IMG/VR virus record: IMGVR_UViG_3300037189_011323 | Coordinates: 1 to 64,000 of that record | DNA from: a virus | Direction: 5' to 3' (one strand) | DNA length: 64,000 bases | In this document: in pieces, positions 25,301 to 36,000 of the stretch | Layout: each line of letters opens with the position of its first letter | Numbering within the stretch: position 1 is the stretch's first letter | Notes under the pieces: model-generated | What the model saw: the letters and a program-made list of their open reading frames with translations, nothing else | Database searches by the model: none | Told to the model about the DNA's origin: nothing | Program-made: the position numbers and the translations under genes

Positions 25301-26178
25301 CTCAACCAAGAGACAATACACCAGTCGTAGAAACTTCTGATAGTCGTGATATGAAGTCAACTGCTGTACGTTCACCGATGAATCCAAATGATGCATTTGG
25401 TGATACTATTGCTAATCCTAAAGATACTGCAACTGGTCGTTATTATGATCCACGTACTGGTGAAGTAGTATCAACATACTCTTATAGTGGTGGTGCACCT
25501 GCTGGTGCAAATCCTGGTGATATAGCAACAGGTGGTTATGGTGCACCTGCACCAAACACTGATTTCTATCCTGAAGATTTCTACAGCAGAACAGCAAAAA
25601 ATTATGATACAATTTATGATCCAAGAACTAACGATGTTGTTCAAGTAGAAAAGCCATCACAATCAGCATATTACTATTATGATGATGTCCATCCTGCAAG
25701 TAGTTCAGTTTATAATCCATATGAAGATTCAGCTAATACTGAATTAAAGAATGTAACTCAAAGTTCAACATATTATGAACGTGATTATCTTGACCCAGGT
25801 CAAAACAGAAACAGTGATATAACAACCGAAAGTAATTTTGATGCGGCAAGTAAAGCTGCAAATCTTGGAAGTGATAATAATCTTGGTATTGCGGCACCAG
25901 ATGCGGCTGATGCACCACTGGCTGTAAACAATTATCAAACTACATATGATGTTCGCACAGGTGAAGTTGTTACAGTTGGTAGCAGTGGAACAGCAGTTCA
26001 ACCACCATCTGTATCAAATGTAAATGGTGTACGGCCAGAGTATGATCCATTAACAGGAAAATTAATTAACCAACCAATTACAGGTGCTAATAAACCACCT
26101 GGAACTGGTGGTGCAAACGGTGGACAAAAGACACCACAAGGAAGTTCACAAACAGGAGCAGGCGGTAAGTCCTGTTAA
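22381..26178 (+). CDS. gp5: gp5-like central spike with two extra cell-wall-acting domains
   Basis: This 1265-residue protein (T4 gp5 is 575) starts with an OB fold (NPGPYIGIVKNVVDPLYSGR, residues 28-47). A gp5C-like triple beta-helix follows (about 245-400, with KGGHTLVMDDG and short alternating NVYAES..NIFAKD..SLESSG..KIKGK strands). Next come a Gly-rich hydrophobic segment (510-530) and a muramidase-like domain opening NNPGNLPY near 547 and continuing AVYAKPEGGIAALALAF. After a second Gly-rich hydrophobic segment (about 721-745) lies a CHAP/BPSL0067-like domain with Cys835 (GGCATLAQ) and His886 (GTCHTVIF). The C-terminal tail has four YDPRTGEVV-like repeats near 1022, 1078, 1188 and 1220. 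Unlike T4, no T4-lysozyme domain lies between the OB fold and the helix. The spike punctures the outer membrane; the added domains would open the peptidoglycan. Confidence 0.82.
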   Translation: MTWFTEQETSKTAPNTKSEASAGNRINPGPYIGIVKNVVDPLYSGRLQVYIPDLGGDETDPTSYKSMMYATPFYGRTNIQDGSSFAGSPHSYGMWFVPPDIDNKVLCIFANGDPAKGYWFACIPDWPALHMVPGISGPVDGSSPAPVVDHFDNKDNPSNLSSVRTLDRYIHEYQQKTWEDQGLLQDPDRGPGRSSAQRETPSGVFGISTPGRPILDEDPQLYPDNLGFTSGGVKQKTPGQLMGVMGRKGGHTLVMDDGDANGNNQMFRIRSAAGHMILMNDTKEFLYIINSKGTAWVEMDAKGSINVYAESQMNIFAKDSFSLESSGAIKIKGKTVDILAENGLSLQGADVNVLGSGSTKIAGKQNLHLHSKKNTYLTGESCIQIKADGHIDLKASCHTINTADATKATEAAEVKNKPTNMPQHEPRNKGAGSLTASPTPNAKNNAATNPNNPYGQGNNFGSGGAQPNYGPQTNNVQPVVYNSGPQGSLQGQGSVYGSYKPDNYNGGGIDWTVAGTIAGAIAGIAFSGGSSYNVTNDADPKLSVGEAQNNPGNLPYNNTDTFAVGYNNNLAVYAKPEGGIAALALAFDALNIGVSTRSIDLIQGFLNAKSNVDPKVIDMTRYMHQNLGIVADDYVALYDPNTRIGWVAYAIQYIQGRLIYSYDQVVTGCALSLGISVTDFLMGIQPLTKPWQNNNGYNPLSGFVNPAQNNNIVQRGSSPLQTIGSAIGGGLIGGLIGSFIQGNQRSNQGGIVAVTDANSARRYLEANPNTPNGTVFQYPDGSTFTLGGGSVTYVDNGGYNVTNVQQYGGPTNEAIGSDIRFDGIINNGTQGSGGCATLAQTYAPNLGHTSTWSAGDSITNGTAQPGDVYATFAPGGSYTGQSGTCHTVIFNNYTYDNNGNINGAYVTEQYVGQPPHTAFYSASRTDKYEVFQNFKRVQSDTAPSGANVTQTQQYNNVTGQRTQQSYAQDSNPIPQPRDNTPVVETSDSRDMKSTAVRSPMNPNDAFGDTIANPKDTATGRYYDPRTGEVVSTYSYSGGAPAGANPGDIATGGYGAPAPNTDFYPEDFYSRTAKNYDTIYDPRTNDVVQVEKPSQSAYYYYDDVHPASSSVYNPYEDSANTELKNVTQSSTYYERDYLDPGQNRNSDITTESNFDAASKAANLGSDNNLGIAAPDAADAPLAVNNYQTTYDVRTGEVVTVGSSGTAVQPPSVSNVNGVRPEYDPLTGKLINQPITGANKPPGTGGANGGQKTPQGSSQTGAGGKSC

Positions 26179-26186
26179 ATATACAC

Positions 26187-26573
26187 ATGGCATTATACAA
26201 AGGCTACAGCAGCGTAAACAGAGATTTTGGTCCATTTGCAATAACTGATAATGATCTTATCATACAGGATTTGCTTAATCATTTAAACATACGCAAAGGT
26301 GAAAAGCTACACAATCCAAATTTTGGAACTATTATTTGGTATCGATTATTTGATCCACTTACACCAGCACTTAAGAATGAAATAAAAGCAGATTTAGATA
26401 GAATTATTTCATATGATCCACGTTTTACGGTTGTAAGTGAAACATTAGTCCAAGAAAGTCCAGATGGTCATGGTTTGGTATTGAGTTTTAGTTTACAGTT
26501 CAGTGGCGGAAACAAGATTGTAGACTTAAGTTTACTGTTCGATAAGAACAGCAGCAAACTTTATGTATTATAA
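26187..26573 (+). CDS. gp25: Baseplate wedge subunit gp25
   Basis: This 128-residue protein (T4 gp25 is 132) shows the gp25/GPW pattern: SSVNRDFGPFAITDNDLIIQ near the start, LNIRKGEKLHNPNFGTIIWY (residues 34-53) containing the conserved EKLHNPNFG block, then PRFTVVSETL. It belongs to the family shared with type VI secretion TssE, and with gp6 nucleates sheath assembly at the baseplate. It follows the spike gene by eight bases and precedes gp6. Confidence 0.93.
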   Translation: MALYKGYSSVNRDFGPFAITDNDLIIQDLLNHLNIRKGEKLHNPNFGTIIWYRLFDPLTPALKNEIKADLDRIISYDPRFTVVSETLVQESPDGHGLVLSFSLQFSGGNKIVDLSLLFDKNSSKLYVL

Positions 26574-26593
26574 TAGTAGCATATTATTTTCAA

Positions 26594-26603
26594 AATAAAT
26601 AAT
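26594..26603 (+). promoter_or_regulatory. Putative late promoter before gene 6
   Basis: AATAAATAAT lies 13 bases before the ATG at 26617, in the 43-base gap after gene 25. An AAGAGG ribosome site overlaps its downstream flank. It may boost gene 6 and the giant gene that follows. Confidence 0.5.
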
Positions 26604-26616
26604 AAGAGGTTTTTAA

Positions 26617-29600
26617 ATGGCTACTAATACTCGTCAAACCAATATATTTGCAGCTGAAGATTGGAAGAAAGTTTATACAACATTCTCCAATGCTGATTTC
26701 CAAAGTTATGATTTTGAAACGCTTCGCAAAGTATTGGTTGATTACATCAAGACTTATTATGCAGAAGATTTCAACGACTTTATTGAAAGCAGTGAGTATG
26801 TAGCACTACTTGATTTGATTGCATTTATGGGACAAAGTGTTGCTTTTCGCACTGACCTTAATGCACGTGAAAACTTTCTTGAAACTGCAGAACGCCGTGA
26901 TAGCGTCCTGAAACTAGCAAAACAATTAAATTATGTTCCAAACCGTAATCGTGCAGCTAATGGATTATTAAAAATTAAATCTGTTAATACTACTGAAAAC
27001 ATTTTTGATGTTAATGGCAGTAACTTAAGTCGTGTAACAGTTAATTGGAATGATGCAAACAATGCGGCTTGGGTAAGCCAGTTCACACAGATTCTTAATG
27101 CGGCTATTACCAAATCTACAAAGATTGGTAAACCATATGCAAGCAAGACTATTAACAATATTCGCACTGAACAATATAACATTGCAGTACCAAATACTAT
27201 ACTTCCAATCTTTGCTTTTAACAGCACAATTAATGATGTTTCAACTAATTTTGAAATTGTGAGCGCAAACATTCTTAACACTGATACTATAAGTGAATAT
27301 GAACCAGGTAGTCGTGGACAATTTGGTATGATTTACCAAAATGATAGTCGTGGTAATGCTTCTTCAAACACTGGATATTTCTTATATTTCAAACAAGGTA
27401 GTTTGAATAGCACTGACTTCCTTATCACAGAAAAGATTGCTAATCGTGTTATTGATGTAGATGTTGCTAATATCAATAACAGTGATATATGGATGTATGA
27501 AATTACTAATGGTGCTATTGGTAATAACTGGACACAGGTTCCAGCTACAAGTAGTAGCAGTGCAATTTATAATTCCACAGCACGTGGTATCCGCACTCTT
27601 TATAGCGTTAATACACGCATCAATGACCAAATATCACTAGTGTTTGGTGATGGTAGCTTTGCAGATATTCCTATTGGTAACTATCGTGTTTACTATCGTG
27701 TAAGCAACGGTTTAACTTACCGTATTACACCGAATGATTTAAACAATGTTACTGTTGCTGTTCCTTATATCAGTAGCACTGGTAAGCCAGAAACACTTAC
27801 AATTACTGCAAGTCTACAGTATACTGTAAGTAATAGTAGTCGTCGTGATTTAACAAATGAAATTAAGATTAAGGCACCACAGTCTTATTACAGTCAAGGT
27901 CGTATGGTAAATGGCGAAGATTACAATACTTTTCCATATACAAGTTATAGTGACATTGTTAAAGTAAAATCTGTAAATCGTTATGCTAGTGGTGTAAGTC
28001 GTGGTTTAGATATTACTGACCCTACTGGCAAATATACTTCTACTGATTTGTATGCACGTGATGGTGCTCTTTATAAAAACCAATACAATCAGTTGCTGAC
28101 TTTTATATATAATAGTCGCAATGATATTATTAATGTTATCAACACACAAATCTTGCCGATTGTTCAAGATTACCCAATGCGGCATTTTTATTTTGAAAAC
28201 TATACGCCAATAGATTTTGCTACATTACAACCAACTACTTGGGAACGTAGCACAGATGATACTACAAGTAGCACAGGTTTCTTTTTAGATCCTGCTGATA
28301 GCACAGATACACCAGTTCAAATTGGCAATAGCACAACAACGTATCGCAAATACTTACAAGTTGGTAGTTTGATTAAATTTACTGCACCAACAGGTTATTA
28401 TTTTGATGCTACAAATACACTTGTATTAGGTAGTCCAAGCCTACGCAGTGATCGCACTTATGTATGGGCAAGTATTCAAAGTATTACAGGTAGTGGTGCA
28501 ACTACTGTATTAGTTGCTGGTCGTAATATTGGTGCTGTTACTATAAGTGAAAGCATACCAACTGGTGCTATCATAAGTTCAGTTTATACACCATTTACAA
28601 CTAATTTCCAATATACTACAATTAATACAATTGTAAACTATATCTTAAACAAAACAGAATTTGCACTTATATATGATTACACTAAAACTGCTGGTGTAAA
28701 CGATCCTTGGACTATTATACCTATTACTAATGTAAATCAAAGTAGTGAATTTAATTTAGGTACACAATATACTACTAATGATAGTAGTTGGTTATTCTTG
28801 TTTACCACTGATACTATAAAATATACTGTAAAATATCGTCAGCTTGATTTTGTATTTGGCAGTCAAAATCAAGTAGCGTTTATTAATACAAATCCACAGA
28901 TTGTTTATGATGCTACTACTAACACACGTGTTCGTGATAACATTCGTTTAACAACAGTTAATAGTGGTTTAAGTAAAGATGTTAATATGAATGTTTACAA
29001 AAACTTTACAACAAGCGATGGTTATAGTGATACAAGTCGTGTATATGTAACATATCCTATAAGCAATACTAATCAGTTGCCAACTGATCCAAGCATTTTT
29101 AGTGAAGCAACTGCTGGCACACCTATATTACTTTTTTACGAGCGTTATAATGATGCACAAAATCTTGTGCGTTATAGATTGTTATCAACAGGAACAATTA
29201 TTGCAACATTTAACACATATAGTGATATTAATTATGTTCGTAACAATTATCCAGTTAGTACAGTGTTTTATGCACTTTTAGATCAACTTTTTTATAGAAT
29301 TGATATTACTAATACTGTCACATATCTTACAAACGTGACTAGTAGTTATCTAGCATACTATGGTCGTCAAGACATGGTATTTGAATATCAACATAATGCA
29401 GAAAATACTCGTCGTCTTGATCCAGCGGCCACAAACTTGATTGACTCTTATATTCTTACACGCAGCTATGATGAAAGCTATCGTAATTATGTTTATGATA
29501 ATACGAACACTGTTGCAAGACCTGCAGATTTAGATACAGTTCAATTAAACAATAGTTATAGTGGATTGTTTAATTATAAGATGATAAGTGATGAAATGAT

Positions 29601-30009
29601 ATTAAATCCTGGTGTTTATAAACTGCTATTCGGAAGTAAGGCTGATGTTCAACTGCGTGCTAATTTTCAAGTTGTTAAAAATAGCAACACTACATTAAGT
29701 GATACAGAAATTAAAACTCGTGTCATAGATGAGATCAACCAATATTTCAGTTTAGATAATTGGGATTTTGGTGACACTTTCTATTTCAGTGAATTAGCTG
29801 GTTATCTTCACAGTAAGTTAAGTAATTACATCAGTAGCATTGTATTAGTTCCTAATGATGCAACAAGTTATTTTGGTAGTCTTTTTGAAATTCGTTGTCA
29901 ACCAAATGAAATTTTCTTAAGTGCTGCAACTGTTGATAATGTAGAAATAGTTCAAAGTGTATTGAGTGGCATTAACAGTGCTGGCATTAATCTGTATCAG
30001 GGATATTAA
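26617..30009 (+). CDS. gp6: Baseplate wedge subunit gp6, enlarged
   Basis: This 1130-residue protein has a conserved gp6 N-terminus (FIESSEYVALLDLIAFMGQS at residues 55-74, then RTDLNARENFLETAERRDSV) and C-terminus (NWDFGDTFYFSELAGYLHSK near 1048, then FGSLFEIRCQPNEIFLSAAT). gp6 is the structural core of the wedge and forms the ring that holds the hub. T4 gp6 is 660 residues, so roughly 450 residues are inserted in the middle (about 550-950), rich in beta strand and Thr/Asn/Tyr. The insert resembles the domains of the giant protein downstream and suggests extra decoration of the baseplate rim. Confidence 0.9.
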   Translation: MATNTRQTNIFAAEDWKKVYTTFSNADFQSYDFETLRKVLVDYIKTYYAEDFNDFIESSEYVALLDLIAFMGQSVAFRTDLNARENFLETAERRDSVLKLAKQLNYVPNRNRAANGLLKIKSVNTTENIFDVNGSNLSRVTVNWNDANNAAWVSQFTQILNAAITKSTKIGKPYASKTINNIRTEQYNIAVPNTILPIFAFNSTINDVSTNFEIVSANILNTDTISEYEPGSRGQFGMIYQNDSRGNASSNTGYFLYFKQGSLNSTDFLITEKIANRVIDVDVANINNSDIWMYEITNGAIGNNWTQVPATSSSSAIYNSTARGIRTLYSVNTRINDQISLVFGDGSFADIPIGNYRVYYRVSNGLTYRITPNDLNNVTVAVPYISSTGKPETLTITASLQYTVSNSSRRDLTNEIKIKAPQSYYSQGRMVNGEDYNTFPYTSYSDIVKVKSVNRYASGVSRGLDITDPTGKYTSTDLYARDGALYKNQYNQLLTFIYNSRNDIINVINTQILPIVQDYPMRHFYFENYTPIDFATLQPTTWERSTDDTTSSTGFFLDPADSTDTPVQIGNSTTTYRKYLQVGSLIKFTAPTGYYFDATNTLVLGSPSLRSDRTYVWASIQSITGSGATTVLVAGRNIGAVTISESIPTGAIISSVYTPFTTNFQYTTINTIVNYILNKTEFALIYDYTKTAGVNDPWTIIPITNVNQSSEFNLGTQYTTNDSSWLFLFTTDTIKYTVKYRQLDFVFGSQNQVAFINTNPQIVYDATTNTRVRDNIRLTTVNSGLSKDVNMNVYKNFTTSDGYSDTSRVYVTYPISNTNQLPTDPSIFSEATAGTPILLFYERYNDAQNLVRYRLLSTGTIIATFNTYSDINYVRNNYPVSTVFYALLDQLFYRIDITNTVTYLTNVTSSYLAYYGRQDMVFEYQHNAENTRRLDPAATNLIDSYILTRSYDESYRNYVYDNTNTVARPADLDTVQLNNSYSGLFNYKMISDEMILNPGVYKLLFGSKADVQLRANFQVVKNSNTTLSDTEIKTRVIDEINQYFSLDNWDFGDTFYFSELAGYLHSKLSNYISSIVLVPNDATSYFGSLFEIRCQPNEIFLSAATVDNVEIVQSVLSGINSAGINLYQGY

Positions 30010-30012
30010 TAA

Positions 30013-33000
30013 ATGGCAAAACGTAAAAGTGAAAACTTTTTACCACAATCTTTTAGAACATTAAGCAATCGTAGATTTTTAAATGCCACTATAGATCCAC
30101 TTATACAAGAGCCAAGTCTTAAGAAGATGTATGGTTATATTGGACAACAGGACCAAAGTCCTGTGTTTGAAAAAGGTGACTATTACATTAATGAAAACGA
30201 TAGCTATAGTCAGTTCTATCAATTAGAACCAGGTGTAGTAATCAAAAAACGCCAGTATGGAACTAACACTTATAAAGTAGATAATGTTTACAACTATGTT
30301 GATTTATTAAACCAGATTGCAGCTGACGGTGGTATTAACAACAATCATGATAGATTGTTTAGTAATCGTTATTACAGTTATAATGGTTTTATTGACCTTG
30401 ATAAGTTAACAAACTATCGTCAGTATTATTGGGTGCCAGGCGGTCCACTTACAGTTGACGTAACTGCAGAAAATACACTTACACAAAAAGATTTTTATAT
30501 TCACCGTAACAGTTATGTTGCTAATAATCAAACTGAATTACAAAGTGCTGCACTTGGTGCAACTGGTTATAGTGTGGATGGTTACAACAATGTTATTAAT
30601 CCTACACTTACGCTAGTTCGTGGTGGTAGTTATAATTTTTATGTAAATCAAGACACTGACTTCTGGATTCAAACTGAAATTGGTGTAGATGGTGTAAGTA
30701 GTGTACAGAATAATATTTCAACTCGTGATGTATTGGGTGTTTCTAATAATGGAGCAAAAAGTGGAACTATAACATTTACAGTTCCATTAAGCACTGCACA
30801 AGATTATCTTATTAACTATCCAACAATTAGCCAAGCTGTTGATTTAATTGTTGATGATGTTACTTACGAAGAATTACAAGGACAAAATTACGATACATTT
30901 ATTCTATCAAACGGATTAGATGGTGTTCGTGCATTCGATGGAAAGTATATTGTTTTAACAAGCACAACTGGTTGGGGAGATATAGCATCTACACAATGGG
31001 GTGGTGTTTGGCGTATAAATGTAGGCAGTGATCCAGCTGCAGCCAATTATCGTTTAATGAATTTAACATATATTGCAGATTGGACAGTTTTAAACAAAGT
31101 ATTTGTTACTCAAGGTGATGTATATGGTCACGTTTATGCATACAAAGATTTATTTGGTGTTATTCAAAAATTTCCAACATTAAGTGCAGCACAAAGTGTT
31201 CTTTATTATGTTGATGCTACAAATCCTCTTGTGTACGGAACTATTCAGCTTGTTGATCCACAACCAAATAGTTTACTAAATGTTAATGATATACTTGGTC
31301 GTGAAAACTATACAAGTCCAAATGGTGTACAGTTTACAAGTGGACTTAAAGTAAAGTTCACTGGCATTGTCGTGCCTGCTGAATATCAAGGTAATGAATA
31401 TATTGTTGAAGGTGTAGGTAGCAGTATTAAACTTATTAAATATGCTGACCTTGTTACACCAGAAATAATTAATACTAATCTAGGTAGTAGTTTTGGTAAT
31501 AGTCGTGGTTATGATGCTGATGGCACTGGTTTCGATGGAACTACAAATAGTCCAGAACAAAAAGATTATGTAACAATTAATCGTGCTAGTATTGATGGTA
31601 ATAGTTGGAGTCGTAACAATCGTTGGTTCCATCGTGATGTGCTGCAAGCAGCTGCTGATTATAATAATGTAAGTTATAGCTTTGACAGCAATCAACAAGC
31701 AAAGCGTCCTATTATTGAGTTTTTACCTAATATAAAACTTTACAACTATGGAACAAACTATGCTGGCAGTGTCACTTGTATAGACAGTGTTACAACAAGT
31801 GCTTTTGCACAAGTAGAGGGTTTTAACAGTTATGCTGTAAAGACTGATGGTGTTTATAATAGTGATGGTATACAATTATTGAATGGACTGTCAGTTATCT
31901 TTACACAAGAAACTGATCCTGTAAAGCGTGCAACTCTTTATCGTGTGCAGAATAATAAAACACGTGCAAGTGCAACTTATAATATACTAACAAATGCTTT
32001 TACTAACAGTGGTGTAAATTATCTTAACATAAACAATATTGCAAATCTTGCTGTTGGTCAGCATGTTACTGGTAGTGGTATCCCAAACTTTACTACTATT
32101 ACAAGTATTGATACTGTATTTGATCGTGTTTATATAAGCAATAATTTAACACAAGATGTTCCTGCAGGAACTACAATTACATTTGATAACAGTTATGATC
32201 AAATACATCTTGTACCTATTAAAACATTTACCAATGGCGATACTGTTGTTGCTATGGAAGGTGTTGAGAATCAAGGTAATATGTTTTATTACTTGGATGG
32301 TGAGTGGATTCGTTCACAGATTCGTAACAGTCGTCCACAATTTCCACTATTTGATGTCATCGATAAAAATGGTTATAGTTTTGGTGATCAAACAGTTTAT
32401 GCAAGTAGTGACTTTAGTGGTAGTGAACTATTTGGTTATGCAGTAGGAACTGGAACACGTGACAGTGAATTAGGGTTCCCACTTGTTTATAAGAGCATTG
32501 GTAATCTTGGTGACATTGTATTTGAAAACTATTATCAAACTGATACATTTCATTATAGTTTAAATCAAGTTGACCAAGAAGAAAACATTAATCAGGGTTT
32601 TGCAGCGGTTATTGTTGGTTGGAACAACTATACTCTTGCTAATGGTTGGTATCGTGTAAGTGATAAATCTAAACAATACATTACTAAAGTTTTCACTGCA
32701 AATGCAGTTCAACTCAATAATTTTGATCTTGGTGTTGTTTATGATAACAGCTATTATGAAAATAATATATTCGTTTATGTAAATGGTTCACTACAATCAA
32801 ATTCAACATATGCATTACAGACAAGCAGTTTAACAAGTGTAGTTGTTTTTAATCAAGATTTAAATGTAAATGATCGTGTATTTGTTAAAATTTATGGAAC
32901 AAGCACAGTGTACAAAGAAACATACACTATGCCACGCAATCTCACAAACAACAGTGAGAACACAGAATTTACAACTATTACGCTAGGTCAAGTTCGTAAT

Positions 33001-36000
33001 CACTTGATTGAGATTGGTAATAATTTATTAGATTTGGTTGGCGAACCTGCTGGCGCAAATAATTTCCGTGATTTAAACTTTAACTATGTTGGTGGTAAGT
33101 TGTTACAACACAGTGCAAGTATGCGACCAGCTGCACTACTATTTGCAAACCGTGATGTAGATCCAATACAATTCATTCGTTATGCATCTGATAGCTATGG
33201 TATCTTTAAGAATCAGTTATTGAATTATATCAGTAATACAGAGTTTCCAAATCCAACTAATTATCGTGAAAGTTTGGATATGGTATTAGCAGAGTTTAGT
33301 AAAGTGGCAAATATTGGTCAACCATTTTATTATACTGATATGGTTGGATTTGGTACTGATTTTATTAAAAATAGTTATACAGTTGCTAACACAACATATC
33401 GTCGTTATAATTTGACACAAGATTTTGCAGATGACACTAAAGGTTATCGTGCATTGTATGTCTATCTTAATGGTGTGCTATTACTTAAGAATGTAGATTA
33501 TACTATTGGAACAAGAACTATTACTATTAATGATAGTGTTACTCTTGTACGTAATGATAAGATTGAGGTGTATGAATACAATAGCACACAGGGTTGCAAC
33601 ATACCATCAACACCAACTAAACTTGGTATGTATCCAAAGTTTAAGCCTGAAATAGTAACTGATGACACATATGTAACACCAACTCTTGGTATTATCGGTC
33701 ACGATGGTAGCTTTACAAAAGGTTTTGGTGATTACCGTGATAATATTCTATTAGAATTTGAAAAACGTGTGTATAACAATATTACTACTACATATGCTGA
33801 AAACAGTGATGTTGATTTAAGTAGTGTTGTGCCAGGTGCTTTTCGTGTTACTAATTATACAATTGATGAATGGACACAATTACTTGCACCATCATATTTG
33901 CGTTGGGCACATATTAACAACGTTGATATTTTTACTAATTCAACCGTAACAGGTGATCCATTTACATTTAACTATGCAACTGGAACTGACAAATTGTTTG
34001 CAAAACCAGTGCCTGGTTATTGGCGTGGTATCTACAAGTATTTTTATGATACCAATCACCCACATACAAAGCCATGGGAAATGTTAGGTTTTACTCAACG
34101 TCCAACATGGTGGACAAATCGTTATGGACCTGCACCATATACAAGTGAAAATGGTGTGTTGTGGAGCGACCTTGAGGCTGGTTTTGTTTATAGTGGAAAT
34201 CCTAATGATTCATATTATAATACTCGTTACGCAAGACCTGGTCTTACAAGTATTATTCCTGTTGATGAGCATGGTAATTTATTAAATCCAAACCAGTCTG
34301 TATTACTCAATTACGATGCAAATTATGCTGCACAGAATTGGGTAGTTGGAGATCAAAGTCCAGCAGAAACTGCATGGCGTCGTAGCGTAGATTATCCTTT
34401 TGCTGTTATGATGGCCTGGTGTCTCGCAAAACCAGCGGAATGGACTGCATTAAAATACAATACACGAGACCTTGCTTATAATACACTTTTAGAACAGTTT
34501 ATTAATAAAAAATATAACAATCGTCAGTTTGATTTTACTGCTACTGATGATACTGATTTTATACCAGGTTACAATGTTTGGTTGCGTGATTATCTAACAA
34601 ATAATAACCTCGATATTACTGAAAATTGGATTAACGTAGCAAATAATAGCACATTTAATCTTGTATACAAGATGGGTGCTTATACTGATAAGAGTTATCT
34701 TACTATTGTTGCAGACCAAGTAAGTCCACAAAGCACAAACAGTAGTGTTATAATTCCGCAAGAAAACTATCAAGTTAAAGTAACAAAGAGTGCACCAGTT
34801 GCTCGTGCTGTTTATAGTGCAGTTATTGTACAGAAAGTTGTTAATGGTTATCAAGTAAGTGGATTTGACCGTGAGCGTCCATACTTCTTAACCATTCCAA
34901 GTCGTGTAAGCAATAACAACTATACTATCACTGTTGGCACTGAACGTGCTATTGTTTATATGGATAGCAGCGATAATGTATTCAGTTATCCTTATGGTAG
35001 TATCTTTAATACAAAACAACAAGTGGTTGATTTCCTTGTAAGTTATGGTCGTTATCTACAATCACAGGGCTTTACATTCGAGGATGTTTTAGGTGATAAA
35101 ACTACTAAGAGTGATTGGGTATTAGCTTCAAAAGAATTCTTATTCTGGAATCAACAGCAGTGGGGTGACGATACAATTATTTCCTTGACACCTGCGGGCA
35201 CAGATGTTAAGTTTATAAGTACATTTGGTGTTGTTGATACATTATCAAATACAAACAATTATACCAAGGTTGTTAACAGTGATAATGTTACACTAACTGG
35301 TAGTGATTATCGTGTATATCGTGATGATAACTTATTCCAACTTGAATTAAAAAATGCACAAAAAGGCGTGCATCTTATAGACTTGGCGATTATTCAGTAT
35401 GAGCATACACTTATACTTGATAACAACACTGTGTTTAATGATATTTTGTATGATGAGCAAGTTGGTAGCCGACAATTCCGTCTGCGTCTTGATGGAGCAA
35501 AAACAAATGATTGGAATGGTAGTCTTTATGCACCTGGTTTCTTTGTAAATGTAAGTGAAGTTCCGCAATGGGTTGCTTATACTGACTATTATAAGGGTGA
35601 TATTGTTCTATTCAAAAATCAGTATTATGCCGCACAAGATTTTGTACCAGGCACTGCACAATTCAAGAGTAGCAATTGGTATCCAATCAATGGTGATTTA
35701 TTAAGTAAAAACCTTATTCCAAACATGGCAAGTGGTGCTGCACAGTTTATTAATTTCCATGATCCAGATAGCACTGACCTTAACAGTGCTGCTGATTTAT
35801 TGAGTAAAGCCGAAACAGGATTTAGTCCACGTCAATACTTTGCTGATTTAGGGTTGGATAACACAAGCCAATACAAGTTCTACCTTGGTATGGTAAGCCA
35901 AAAAGGAACACAGGCTGTTCTTAATGCATATCTTCGTAACAAACAAAAGCGTATTGATAGTGATATTAAGTTAGTAGAACAATGGGCAATTAAACTTGAT

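Noticed and set aside
22381-26178. T4-lysozyme domain in gp5
   Set aside because: No T4-lysozyme pattern lies between the OB fold and the beta-helix; the wall-acting domains found are of other types and placed after the helix.
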